Shown here piece after piece: positions 14,519 through 22,509 of a DNA stretch of 53,101 nucleotides. Source of the DNA: Bryobacterales bacterium (GTDB lineage Bacteria; Acidobacteriota; Terriglobia; Bryobacterales; Bryobacteraceae); the NCBI GenBank assembly GCA_003166865.1, contig PMUP01000056.1:1-53101 (forward strand). The letters run 5' to 3'. Positions within the stretch are counted from its first letter, which is position 1. Each line of letters opens with the position of its first letter. A program made the translations under genes and the position numbers. The notes below the pieces were generated by a model. The model worked only from the letters and a program-made list of their open reading frames with translations. It did not search any database and had not been told where the DNA came from.

Positions 14519-16906
14519 ATGCTGAGGCGGAGTATAGTGGCGGGGCTGTGGTTTGCGGCCGCCTGCGCCGCTTCCACCAATCCATCCCAACGGGAAGTCC
14601 TCGACAAATACTGCGTCACCTGCCACAACCAACACCTCAAGACCGGCGGGCTCGCGCTGGACACCCTCGACCTTGGCAAGGTTCCGGCCCAGGCCGAAGT
14701 TTGGGAAAAGGTCATCCGCAAATTGCGGTCGGGCACGATGCCTCCGGCGGGAATGCCGCGCCCGGATCCGGCTACTTACAGCAGCCTGGCGGGTTGGATC
14801 GAGGCACAAATTGATCAAACTTCGGAGCCGTACGCCGGCCGCCCGATCCTGCACCGTCTCAATCGCTCCGAGTATGCCAACGCAGTCCGCGATTTGCTGG
14901 CATTGGACATCGACGCCGCTGCTTTACTGCCTCCCGACGATTCGGCGTTTGGCTTCGACAACATCTCCGATGCGCTGGGCGTATCGCCGTCGCTCCAGGA
15001 ACACTATCTCGACTCTGCACTGAAAATCGGCGCGCTCGCGGTAGGCGATCCGAAGATCGCGCCGGGCAGCGAAACCTGGCGCATCCGGCAGGATCTTTCT
15101 CAGGACCAGCACGTCAATGGTTTGCCGCTCGGCACCGTCGGCGGAACTGTGGTCCGCTACAACTTTCCGCTGGATGGCGAGTATTCCTTCCAAGCGAACC
15201 TGTACCGAACCAATTTGAATATCATGCGCGGCTTGGAGTCGCCTCATCAGGTTGAATTCTCGGTGGATGGCGGGCGCATTCACCTGGCTTCGATGGGCGG
15301 CCAAGAAGATCTGGCGTCATTGTTTCAGAAGCCGACCGACACCGGAGATGCGGTGGACGCGCGGTTACGCGTTCGCGTTCCAGTGAAGGCCGGTCCGCAT
15401 GTAGTCACGGTGGCCTTTCTTGAGGATCCCGATGCCGTCGAGCCAGCCCGGCTGCAACCGTACATCCGTAGCTCTGTGGATAATTTCGATTGGTCGGGAT
15501 CGCCGCATCTGCAGTCCCTGACAATTGCCGGTCCGTTCCATCCGGCGGGTGCAAGCGACACGCCGAGCCGGCGGCGTATTTTTGTTTGTCATCCTGATGG
15601 TCGGGTTAACGAAGATGCCTGCGCGCGCCAAATCGTCTCCACACTTGCCCGGCGCGCTTACCGCCAGCCGGTGGCTGGGCTGGATTTAGAGACGTTACTG
15701 CAGTTCCATCAGTCGGGAAAGCGCGATGGCGGGTTTGAAAGCGGCATCGAGTTGGCGCTCGATCGGATTCTGGCGAGCCCGAAGTTTTTGTTCCGCGTGG
15801 AACGCGATCCGGCCGGCGCTACACCAGGTGAAAGCCATCGCATCGGCGACTTCGAATTGGCCTCACGGCTCTCCTTCTTTTTGTGGAGCAGCATTCCCGA
15901 TGACGAACTGCTCCGTTTGGCGAATGAAGGCAAGCTGAAGGACCCGGTAGTGTTTGACCGCCAGGTGCGCCGCATGCTCGCCGATCCAAAGTCGCAAGCG
16001 TTGGTTGACAACTTTGCCGGGCAATGGCTACAGCTTCGCAATCTGCGCAACGTGCAGCCCAACACGGACCTTTTTCCGGATTTCGACGACAATCTTCGGC
16101 AGTCATTCCGGCTGGAAACAGAGCTGCTGTTTCAAAGCATCGTACAGGAAGATCGCAGCGTGCTGGATCTGTTAACCGCGGACTACACGTTCGTGAACGA
16201 GCGCCTGGCCCGCCATTACGGGATTCCGGACATTTATGGGAGCCGCTTCCGGCGCGTCGCCGTGACGGATGACGCCCGCCGCGGACTGTTGGGACAGGGG
16301 AGCATTCTCGCGCTCACGTCCCACGCCGAACGGACCTCGCCAGTTGTGCGCGGCAAGTGGATACTCGAAAACATCCTGGGCACGCCGGTGCCGCCGCCGC
16401 CACCTGACGTACCTGCGTTGAAAGGGAATCAAGAGGGTCAGAGACCCCGAACGATGCGCGAACAGATGGCCAAGCATCGCGCCAACGCGGTCTGCGCAAG
16501 CTGTCACAAAGCCATGGATTCCATCGGCTTCGCCATGGAGAATTTCGATGCTGTGGGCGCATGGCGCACGCGCGACGCCGGACAGCTGATTGACGCCACG
16601 GGCGAGCTTTCTGATGGAACGAAGGTAGACGGCGTAGTGACACTGCGGAACGCGCTGCTGAGCCGTCCGGAACTGTTCGCCGGCACTTTGACCGAGAAGC
16701 TTCTGGTGTATGCGCTGGGCCGCGGCCTCGACCATCGCGACATGCCGGCGGTGCGCGCGATCTTGCGCGATGCATCGCGAGACAATTACCGTTTCTCCAC
16801 GCTGATATTGGGCGTGGTTCGAAGCACACCTTTTCAGATGAGAACGTCGCCTCGCGAGAGCGAGAGTGTGCCCGTGCAGTCGGCGCAAGATCGAGAAGGA
16901 AACTAG
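14519..16906 (+). CDS. Secreted diheme DUF1592-type protein (PSCyt/DUF1587/1592/1588/1585)
   Basis: A 795-residue protein with short signal peptide. Residues 32-36 are CVTCH, a c-type heme site, with TMPPAGMP at about 77-84 supplying the likely distal Met. Then follow DUF1587 (RLNRSEYANAVRDLLALDID), a carbohydrate-binding-like beta region, DUF1595/DUF1592 (RIGDFELASRLSFFLWSSIPDDELL), DUF1588 with a second CxxCH (CASCHKAMDSIGFAMENFD, 659 onward) and DUF1585 at the C-terminus. The architecture is widespread in Acidobacteria and Planctomycetes and its function is not established. Position 18 bases after the quinoprotein suggests it accepts electrons from it. The start ATG 14519 is near a weak RBS. 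Confidence 0.88.
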   Translation: MLRRSIVAGLWFAAACAASTNPSQREVLDKYCVTCHNQHLKTGGLALDTLDLGKVPAQAEVWEKVIRKLRSGTMPPAGMPRPDPATYSSLAGWIEAQIDQTSEPYAGRPILHRLNRSEYANAVRDLLALDIDAAALLPPDDSAFGFDNISDALGVSPSLQEHYLDSALKIGALAVGDPKIAPGSETWRIRQDLSQDQHVNGLPLGTVGGTVVRYNFPLDGEYSFQANLYRTNLNIMRGLESPHQVEFSVDGGRIHLASMGGQEDLASLFQKPTDTGDAVDARLRVRVPVKAGPHVVTVAFLEDPDAVEPARLQPYIRSSVDNFDWSGSPHLQSLTIAGPFHPAGASDTPSRRRIFVCHPDGRVNEDACARQIVSTLARRAYRQPVAGLDLETLLQFHQSGKRDGGFESGIELALDRILASPKFLFRVERDPAGATPGESHRIGDFELASRLSFFLWSSIPDDELLRLANEGKLKDPVVFDRQVRRMLADPKSQALVDNFAGQWLQLRNLRNVQPNTDLFPDFDDNLRQSFRLETELLFQSIVQEDRSVLDLLTADYTFVNERLARHYGIPDIYGSRFRRVAVTDDARRGLLGQGSILALTSHAERTSPVVRGKWILENILGTPVPPPPPDVPALKGNQEGQRPRTMREQMAKHRANAVCASCHKAMDSIGFAMENFDAVGAWRTRDAGQLIDATGELSDGTKVDGVVTLRNALLSRPELFAGTLTEKLLVYALGRGLDHRDMPAVRAILRDASRDNYRFSTLILGVVRSTPFQMRTSPRESESVPVQSAQDREGN

Positions 16907-16909
16907 AGC

Positions 16910-18238
16910 ATGTTCCTGACCAAGAAATCCCTGCCCCGGCGCACGATGTTACGCGGCCTCGGCGCCGCGGTGGCGCTGCCGTTGTTCGATGCGATGCTGC
17001 CTGCGCTTGTGCCGCTGGCCAAAGCCGCCGCGAAACCTCGCATGCGTTTCGGCGCTGTCTATACTCCGAACGGCGCCATCATGCAGGAGTTCACTCCCAA
17101 GACCGTGGGCGCCGGCTTCGAGTTCACGCCGATTCTGAAGCCTCTGGAGCCGTTTCGCGAATCGCTGATCGTGGTTACCAATCTGACGCGTTCGCATCCC
17201 GGCAGCCAGTTCGGAGATCATGCGGTGAGCGCGGCCGGATTCTTGACCGGAGTGTGGCCGAAGCGTACCGAAGCCGAGGACGTGTTCGCGAATACGACGA
17301 TCGATCAGGTGGTCGCGCGAGAGATCGGGCAGGATACACCGCTTCCGTCGCTCGAAGTCGCGACCGAGGATTTTACCGGTTACGTGGGAGGATGCTCGCC
17401 GGGCTTCAGTTGCGCCTATCTGAACACCATTTCCTGGAGCACGCCGTCCACTCCACTACCCATGGAGATCAATCCGCGCGCTGTGTTCGAGCGGCTCTTC
17501 GGGGCGGCGGGAACGGCCGCCGAACGGCGTGCGCGCATCGAAAAGGAGCGCAGCATTCTAGATTCGGTCGTCGATGAAGCCAATAGCCTTCAAGTTGGCC
17601 TGGGCGCCCGAGACCGCACCCGGCTCGGCGATTATTTGGACAACCTCCGCGAAATCGAGCGGCGAATCCAGCGGCAGGAGGCCAGAGGCGCCACTGAGGT
17701 CGACGCGCCGGACGCTCCCATCGGCGTGCCCGACTCATTCGACGAACATGTGGCGTTGCTGTTCGACTTGCTGGCCGTTGCTTATCAGGCGGACGTCACG
17801 CGCGTGTTCACGTTTATGATGTCGCGCGAGCTCAGCCAGCGGACCTACCCGCAGATCGGCGTTACGGAGCAGCATCACTCCGTTTCGCACCATCAGAACA
17901 ATCCGGAGAAGATGGCGCAGGTGGTGAAGATCAACACATACTACGCGCGGATGTATGCGAAGTTCCTGGAAAAATTGGGATCTACTCCGGATGGAGACGG
18001 CTCCTTGCTCGATCACTCGCTGATCATCTACGGCGCCGGCATGGCCGATTCCAACATGCACGCCACGGACCCGTTGCCGCTGGTGGCCATCGGCGGAGGC
18101 GTTGGCACGGGACATCGCCACATACAGTTGCCCACGCGGACGCCCGTGGGGGACTTCTGGCTGAATGTCGCGGAGAAGTTTGGAAAGCCGATGGAACGCT
18201 TCGGCGACAGCACGGGAAAAACCGATGTTCTGGGTTGA
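16910..18238 (+). CDS. Tat-exported DUF1552 family protein
   Basis: A 442-residue protein starting 3 bases after the DUF1592 gene. It carries a twin-arginine leader (SLPRRTMLRGLGAAVALPL, residues 7-25). The rest matches DUF1552, related to the DUF1501/alkaline-phosphatase-like fold: FGAVYTPNG, VVTNLTRSHPGS, DHAVSAAGFLTG, TRVFTFMMSRELSQRTYP, QHHSVSHHQNN and LIIYGAGMADSNMHATDPLPL. The many His/Asp/Asn residues would suit metal binding. Tat export implies folding, perhaps with a cofactor, in the cytoplasm. DUF1592 and DUF1552 proteins are almost always encoded side by side, which supports a joint periplasmic function that remains undefined. Confidence 0.9.
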   Translation: MFLTKKSLPRRTMLRGLGAAVALPLFDAMLPALVPLAKAAAKPRMRFGAVYTPNGAIMQEFTPKTVGAGFEFTPILKPLEPFRESLIVVTNLTRSHPGSQFGDHAVSAAGFLTGVWPKRTEAEDVFANTTIDQVVAREIGQDTPLPSLEVATEDFTGYVGGCSPGFSCAYLNTISWSTPSTPLPMEINPRAVFERLFGAAGTAAERRARIEKERSILDSVVDEANSLQVGLGARDRTRLGDYLDNLREIERRIQRQEARGATEVDAPDAPIGVPDSFDEHVALLFDLLAVAYQADVTRVFTFMMSRELSQRTYPQIGVTEQHHSVSHHQNNPEKMAQVVKINTYYARMYAKFLEKLGSTPDGDGSLLDHSLIIYGAGMADSNMHATDPLPLVAIGGGVGTGHRHIQLPTRTPVGDFWLNVAEKFGKPMERFGDSTGKTDVLG

Positions 18239-19634
18239 ACCAATTTGGTATAGAACCGCACTCGTCACGCTATTCGCGGCGCGCATTTTGGCCGCTGATG
18301 GCGCCGATGCGGACGGAACCACGCCGCTCGAATGGGCCGTTTATAACGATGACCTTCCGGCTGCACAGCGATTGCTTCGCGCGGGCGCCAACGCGAATGC
18401 CGCCAACCGCTACGGCGTGACGCCGCTGTCCTTAGCCGCCACCAATCGGAACGCGGCGATGGCGGAGGCGTTGTTGACGGCCGGTGCGGACGCGAACGCG
18501 AAGCTTTCCGGAGGCGGCACCATTCTGATGGCTGCGGCCCGCACTGGAAATGCAGAAATCGTGCGTCTCCTGCTCGAGCATGGCGCGGATGTGAAAGTGA
18601 AAGGGGATGCCTACGGCGAAACGGCGCTGGTGTGGGCGGCCCAAGAGAATCACGCGGAAGCGGCGGAGGTCTTGATCGCGCACGGCGTCGATGTGAACGC
18701 ACGGACGAATCCGCTGGAACGCGCGAAAGATCGCTTCGGCCTGGAGGGAGTGCTGACCATTCTCCCGCATGGCAGTTGGACCCCTCTGATGTACGCCGCT
18801 CGCCAAGGATCGCTCGAGACCGCCCGCACGTTGGTGGACCGAGGAGCGAGTCTGAATCTGACGGATCCCGACGGCTCCACGGCGCTGGTGCTGGCGATTA
18901 TCAACGGTCATTACGATACTGCGGCTCTGTTAACTGAAAAAGGAGCCGACCCCAATATCGCAGACACCTCAGGAATGGCCGCGCTCTACGCCGCCGTGGA
19001 TATGAATACGCTGGGAGAAGTCTACGGGCGGCCTGGACGGCCCGCTTCGAGCAGGGTGACGGCGCTCGATCTTATGATGGTTTTGCTGGCGCACGGAGCG
19101 AACCCGAACGCGCCGTTGAAATCTCCCACACTTCAGCGCGCTCATACGCCGGGCGAGCCGACGCTAAACGAAGGCTCAACGCCGATGATGCGCGCGGCCA
19201 AGAACGGCGATGCAGCTACCGTACGCCTGCTACTAGACCACGGCGCCGATCTCAACGCGCGACAGAAGAACGGCACAACAGCGCTAATGTTCGCCGCAGG
19301 CCTTGGCTTTGGCACGGGTACTTTTGCGAATGACTATGCAACGCCGGGTGAGCTGCTGGAGGCAGTGAAGGTGTTGGTGGCCGCGGGCGCGGATGTGAAC
19401 GCCATCAGCGAAGCTGGACAAACCCCGCTGCATTTTGGCGCGCAGGCTTCGGACGAGATCGTCAAATTCCTGGCCGCAAGCGGGGCGAAGTTGGATGTGA
19501 AGGACAAACAGGGCCGCACGCCGGTGGAGATGGCGCTGGGTGTCGGGCTACACGGCCATGCCGGAGGTCCGCCCACGGTACGCGAAGGCACTGCGAATCT
19601 TCTGCGGCAGCTAATGGCGTCCCAGCCGAAGTGA
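18225..19634 (+). CDS. Secreted ankyrin-repeat protein
   Basis: ATG 18225 overlaps the end of the DUF1552 gene by 14 bases and gives a 469-residue protein with signal peptide ending at RILAADG (about residue 25). Ten or so ankyrin repeats fill the rest: DGTTPLEWAVYNDDLPAAQR, YGVTPLSLAATNRN, GETALVWAAQENH, WTPLMYAARQGS, GSTALVLAIINGH, STPMMRAAKNGD, GTTALMFAAG, GQTPLHFGAQ and RTPVEMALG. Two longer inter-repeat loops (about 165-185 and 270-320) break the regularity. Ankyrins bind proteins; here it may scaffold the quinoprotein, DUF1592 and DUF1552 proteins in the periplasm, which is inference from co-transcription only. Confidence 0.88.
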   Translation: MFWVEPIWYRTALVTLFAARILAADGADADGTTPLEWAVYNDDLPAAQRLLRAGANANAANRYGVTPLSLAATNRNAAMAEALLTAGADANAKLSGGGTILMAAARTGNAEIVRLLLEHGADVKVKGDAYGETALVWAAQENHAEAAEVLIAHGVDVNARTNPLERAKDRFGLEGVLTILPHGSWTPLMYAARQGSLETARTLVDRGASLNLTDPDGSTALVLAIINGHYDTAALLTEKGADPNIADTSGMAALYAAVDMNTLGEVYGRPGRPASSRVTALDLMMVLLAHGANPNAPLKSPTLQRAHTPGEPTLNEGSTPMMRAAKNGDAATVRLLLDHGADLNARQKNGTTALMFAAGLGFGTGTFANDYATPGELLEAVKVLVAAGADVNAISEAGQTPLHFGAQASDEIVKFLAASGAKLDVKDKQGRTPVEMALGVGLHGHAGGPPTVREGTANLLRQLMASQPK

Positions 19635-19648
19635 AACAAGGAGAAGTT

Positions 19649-20632
19649 ATGCGATTTCTTTCAGCGATCTTACTGGCTAGCGTTGCTTTAGCGCAGATCG
19701 GCCCCGCTCCCAACACGGGCGTACCGACCGTCGGCATCCTGAACTACATCCATGCGGTAAACAACCTGGAGCCAACGCTCGCGTTTTATCACGAAGCATT
19801 CGGATTGGACGGCGAGCCGCGCCCCTTCCCCAATCCCGGCGTACCGGCATTGACGAACTCGCCGGGCGTATCACTTCGATTAGCGGTGCTCCGCCTGCCG
19901 AACGCCGGCTTCGGATTTGAGCTGACGCAATTCTCGGGCGTCGATCGCCATCCCGGCACGCCGAAGCACACCGATCCCGGCGCGGCCCTGATCGCCCTGC
20001 GCGTGAAAGACATGGCGCCCGTCCTCGCCGCGGTCAAGAAACTGAATTCGCCGATCATCACTACTTCGGGCGGACCGGTCACCATCGATACTCCCAACGG
20101 CAAGATCCGTTCCATGTTGATCCGCGATCCCGACGGCTACGTCATCGAAGTGGTGGAATCCACGCCGGCCGAGGGCGTCAAAGCTGACGGCAACGTTTTC
20201 GGCGCTTCCATGGGCCTCACCGTCGCCGACATGGAGTCGACGGTGAAGTTCTATCACGGCCTGCTCGGTTTCGACCTCAAAGGCAATATGGAGTTTTCGA
20301 GCAACCCGGCGATCCTGGATTTGACAGGCGCGCCTCACGCCAAAAATCGCGAGATGACCGCAGTCGTGCCCGGCACCAAAGCGCTCATTGCGTTTTATGA
20401 GTACCAGGACATTCCGCGGACGCCGTTTCATCTGCGCGTTCCCGATCCTGGCGCGCCCGCCGTCGCATTGCGGGTGACCGATATCGAGGGCCTGCTGAAG
20501 CGCATGCGGGCGGCGGGCGTCAAAGTAACTTCCGCGCGAGGCGAACTGGTCCAGTTCAGCCCGACCATTCGCAACATTTTTGTCGAGGATCCGAACGGCC
20601 TGAATATCGAGCTGTTCGAGTCCACGCAGTAG
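19649..20632 (+). CDS. Secreted protein with two VOC (glyoxalase/dioxygenase-fold) domains
   Basis: ATG 19649 lies 7 bases after AAGGAG and yields a signal peptide (MRFLSAILLASVALAQ) on a 327-residue protein. Domain 1 (about 28-175) starts ILNYIHAVNNLEPTLAFYHE and ends IRDPDGYVIEVVES. Domain 2 (about 187-326) starts ASMGLTVADMESTVKFYHGLLGF and ends FVEDPNGLNIELFES. The conserved His and Glu positions fit a metal site. VOC proteins include glyoxalases, extradiol dioxygenases and resistance proteins, so the reaction cannot be called. It is the last gene of the quinoprotein run, 14 bases after the ankyrin gene, and ends 11 bases from convergent zwf. Confidence 0.85.
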   Translation: MRFLSAILLASVALAQIGPAPNTGVPTVGILNYIHAVNNLEPTLAFYHEAFGLDGEPRPFPNPGVPALTNSPGVSLRLAVLRLPNAGFGFELTQFSGVDRHPGTPKHTDPGAALIALRVKDMAPVLAAVKKLNSPIITTSGGPVTIDTPNGKIRSMLIRDPDGYVIEVVESTPAEGVKADGNVFGASMGLTVADMESTVKFYHGLLGFDLKGNMEFSSNPAILDLTGAPHAKNREMTAVVPGTKALIAFYEYQDIPRTPFHLRVPDPGAPAVALRVTDIEGLLKRMRAAGVKVTSARGELVQFSPTIRNIFVEDPNGLNIELFESTQ

Positions 20633-20643
20633 CTCTCCGTCTC

Positions 20644-22026
20644 CTATGGTTTGGGATTGTGCCAGCCGCCGTCTGAAGCGATGATCGTGTCAGCCTGTTT
20701 CGGCCCCCAACTGCCGCGCTTATAGGGGCGAACGCGGTGGTGTGTTTTAAGGACTGGATCGACAACTGCCCAGGCGGCCTCCACTGCGTCCTCGCGCGTG
20801 AAGAGCGCTCCATCGCCGACCATGGCGTCGCCCAAAAGCCGCTCGTAGGGCGCTTCCTCTCCCGCCTGGTCTTCGAGCAGGAAGAGCTCTCGCTGCTCGC
20901 CGACGAACTCCTTACCTGGGATCTTGACGCGAGCGGCGAGGGCGATGGCGGCGCCGGGGGAGAGCCGGAAACGCACATAGTTGGTTCGGCCTGTCGCAGG
21001 CGCTGAGTCGGCGAAAAGCCTCTGCGGCGGCGCCTTCAACTCCACCAGGATTTCGGTGGCGGTATCGGGCAAAAATTTACCGGATCGCAAGTACCACGGC
21101 ACTCCCGCCCAGCGCCATGAGTCGATGAAGAGCCGCAGAGCGCAGAAGGTCTCGACGTCGGAGTTCTTCGCGACGCCCGGCTCCTTCCGGTAACCAGCGT
21201 ACTGGCCGCGCACCAAATCGTCGGGCTTGATGGGCCGCATGGCTCGAAAGACACTGGCTTTCTCGTTGTGCACGGCTCCGAAATCCCTATCGGATGGCGG
21301 TTCCATGGCAAGCAGCGCGACGACCTGGAAGAGGTGGTTGGCGACCACGTCGCGCAAACAGCCGGCGCTTTCGTAAAACGCGCCGCGGCCCTTCACGCCG
21401 AAATCCTCGGACATGGTGATCTGGACGCTGGCCACGTAGTTGCGATTCCAGATCGGCTCCAGGAACGAATTGGCGAATCGGAAATAGAGGATATTCATGA
21501 TCGCCTCCTTCCCGAGAAAGTGGTCGATGCGGAAGATGGAGTCTTCCGGGAACACCGCCCGCGCGGCCTGGTTGAGCTCCTTCGCTGAGGCCAAGTCGCG
21601 TCCGAACGGCTTTTCGACAATGACGCGCGCGTGCTTGGCCAAGTTCGCGGCGCCGAGTCCGTTGATCACCGTCTCGAAGAGCGACGGCGGGATTGCAAGA
21701 TAATACGCCGGACGCCGAGCGCCACCTAGCGCGCTCTTTATCGCCGTGAACGTGTTCGGGTCTTTATAGTCCCCGCTCACGTACTTGAGCAGGGATAGAA
21801 GATGGTGGAGAGCACGCCTGTTATCTATGCCACCCGAGCGCTTTATGCTGTCCGTCACGCGCTTGTGCAGACGCTCCGGACTCCACTTCGGGAGGGCGAC
21901 CCCGATTACCGGGACCTTCAGGGTCCCTCGTTTCACCATCGCATAGAGCGCCGGGAAGATCATCTTGTGGGCGAGATCTCCCGTCACACCGAAGATCACC
22001 AGGGCGTCCGAACGTGAGGCGGCCAT
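20644..22026 (-). CDS. zwf: Glucose-6-phosphate 1-dehydrogenase
   Basis: A 460-residue enzyme that oxidises glucose 6-phosphate to 6-phosphogluconolactone with NAD(P), the entry to the oxidative pentose phosphate and Entner-Doudoroff pathways. The N-terminal nucleotide fold has GVTGDLAHK (13-21), then EKPFG (138-142) and the catalytic signature RIDHFLGKE (166-174, His as general base). The C-terminal domain contains [14 protein letters not shown] and ends with [13 protein letters not shown]. Length is slightly short but complete. Its start codon overlaps the stop of the small membrane-protein gene upstream, so the two are translated together. No pgl or gnd gene is adjacent. Confidence 0.96.
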   Translation of the reverse strand: MAASRSDALVIFGVTGDLAHKMIFPALYAMVKRGTLKVPVIGVALPKWSPERLHKRVTDSIKRSGGIDNRRALHHLLSLLKYVSGDYKDPNTFTAIKSALGGARRPAYYLAIPPSLFETVINGLGAANLAKHARVIVEKPFGRDLASAKELNQAARAVFPEDSIFRIDHFLGKEAIMNILYFRFANSFLEPIWNRNYVASVQITMSEDFGVKGRGAFYESAGCLRDVVANHLFQVVALLAMEPPSDRDFGAVHNEKASVFRAMRPIKPDDLVRGQYAGYRKEPGVAKNSDVETFCALRLFIDSWRWAGVPWYLRSGKFLPDTATEILVELKAPPQRLFADSAPATGRTNYVRFRLSPGAAIALAARVKIPGKEFVGEQRELFLLEDQAGEEAPYERLLGDAMVGDGALFTREDAVEAAWAVVDPVLKTHHRVRPYKRGSWGPKQADTIIASDGGWHNPKP

Positions 22027-22427
22027 CAGGCGCCTCCTTTCTTGGCGGCGGCTAGGCGCGTCTTATCGAACAATACCTGGAGATCACCCAAAGCTTGCGG
22101 GTCGCCCTTCGCCAACTCGGCGGCGATCTTGTCGTGAGAAGCCAACAGGTCTTCCAAAGCTCTGCGTCCGTTTGCCTCCGGCGTCCCGTTCGCAATTTCG
22201 CGAGTACGAGTGAAAAACTGGTTGCTGGTTGCCGCCGCGAGTCCATAATTCTTCTGGCTGGTCTGAACAAAAGCCAGACCCGCCAAATCGCGAAGTTCCG
22301 CCAGGGCGTTTCCCTGCCTGGCTGTGGATAGGTCGTCCTCCAGGCGCTTCACCTTCATATACTGCGGGACGAAGCCGGCCAAGAAGGCGACGATCAGGAG
22401 GACGATTACGACGATAATCCGGTTCAT
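22026..22427 (-). CDS. Small inner-membrane protein with one transmembrane helix and a helical periplasmic or cytoplasmic domain
   Basis: A 133-residue protein. Residues 4-22 ([19 protein letters not shown]) form a single transmembrane anchor. The rest is predicted helical and charged ([29 protein letters not shown] onward) with possible coiled-coil character. I do not recognise a domain. It overlaps the zwf start by one base (22026), an unusual partner for a metabolic enzyme; whether there is a functional link is unknown. Confidence 0.75.
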   Translation of the reverse strand: MNRIIVVIVLLIVAFLAGFVPQYMKVKRLEDDLSTARQGNALAELRDLAGLAFVQTSQKNYGLAAATSNQFFTRTREIANGTPEANGRRALEDLLASHDKIAAELAKGDPQALGDLQVLFDKTRLAAAKKGGA

Positions 22428-22509
22428 TTATGGGCAGCAACCTTTCATACGCTCAGCACGCCTGGCTCCTTGATTATGACTCGCGCGCCCTGCAACGAAA
22501 AGTCGCTGG

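Noticed and set aside
13781-14854. Minus-strand frame of 357 codons
   Set aside because: Shadow of the quinoprotein and DUF1592 genes in GC-rich sequence.
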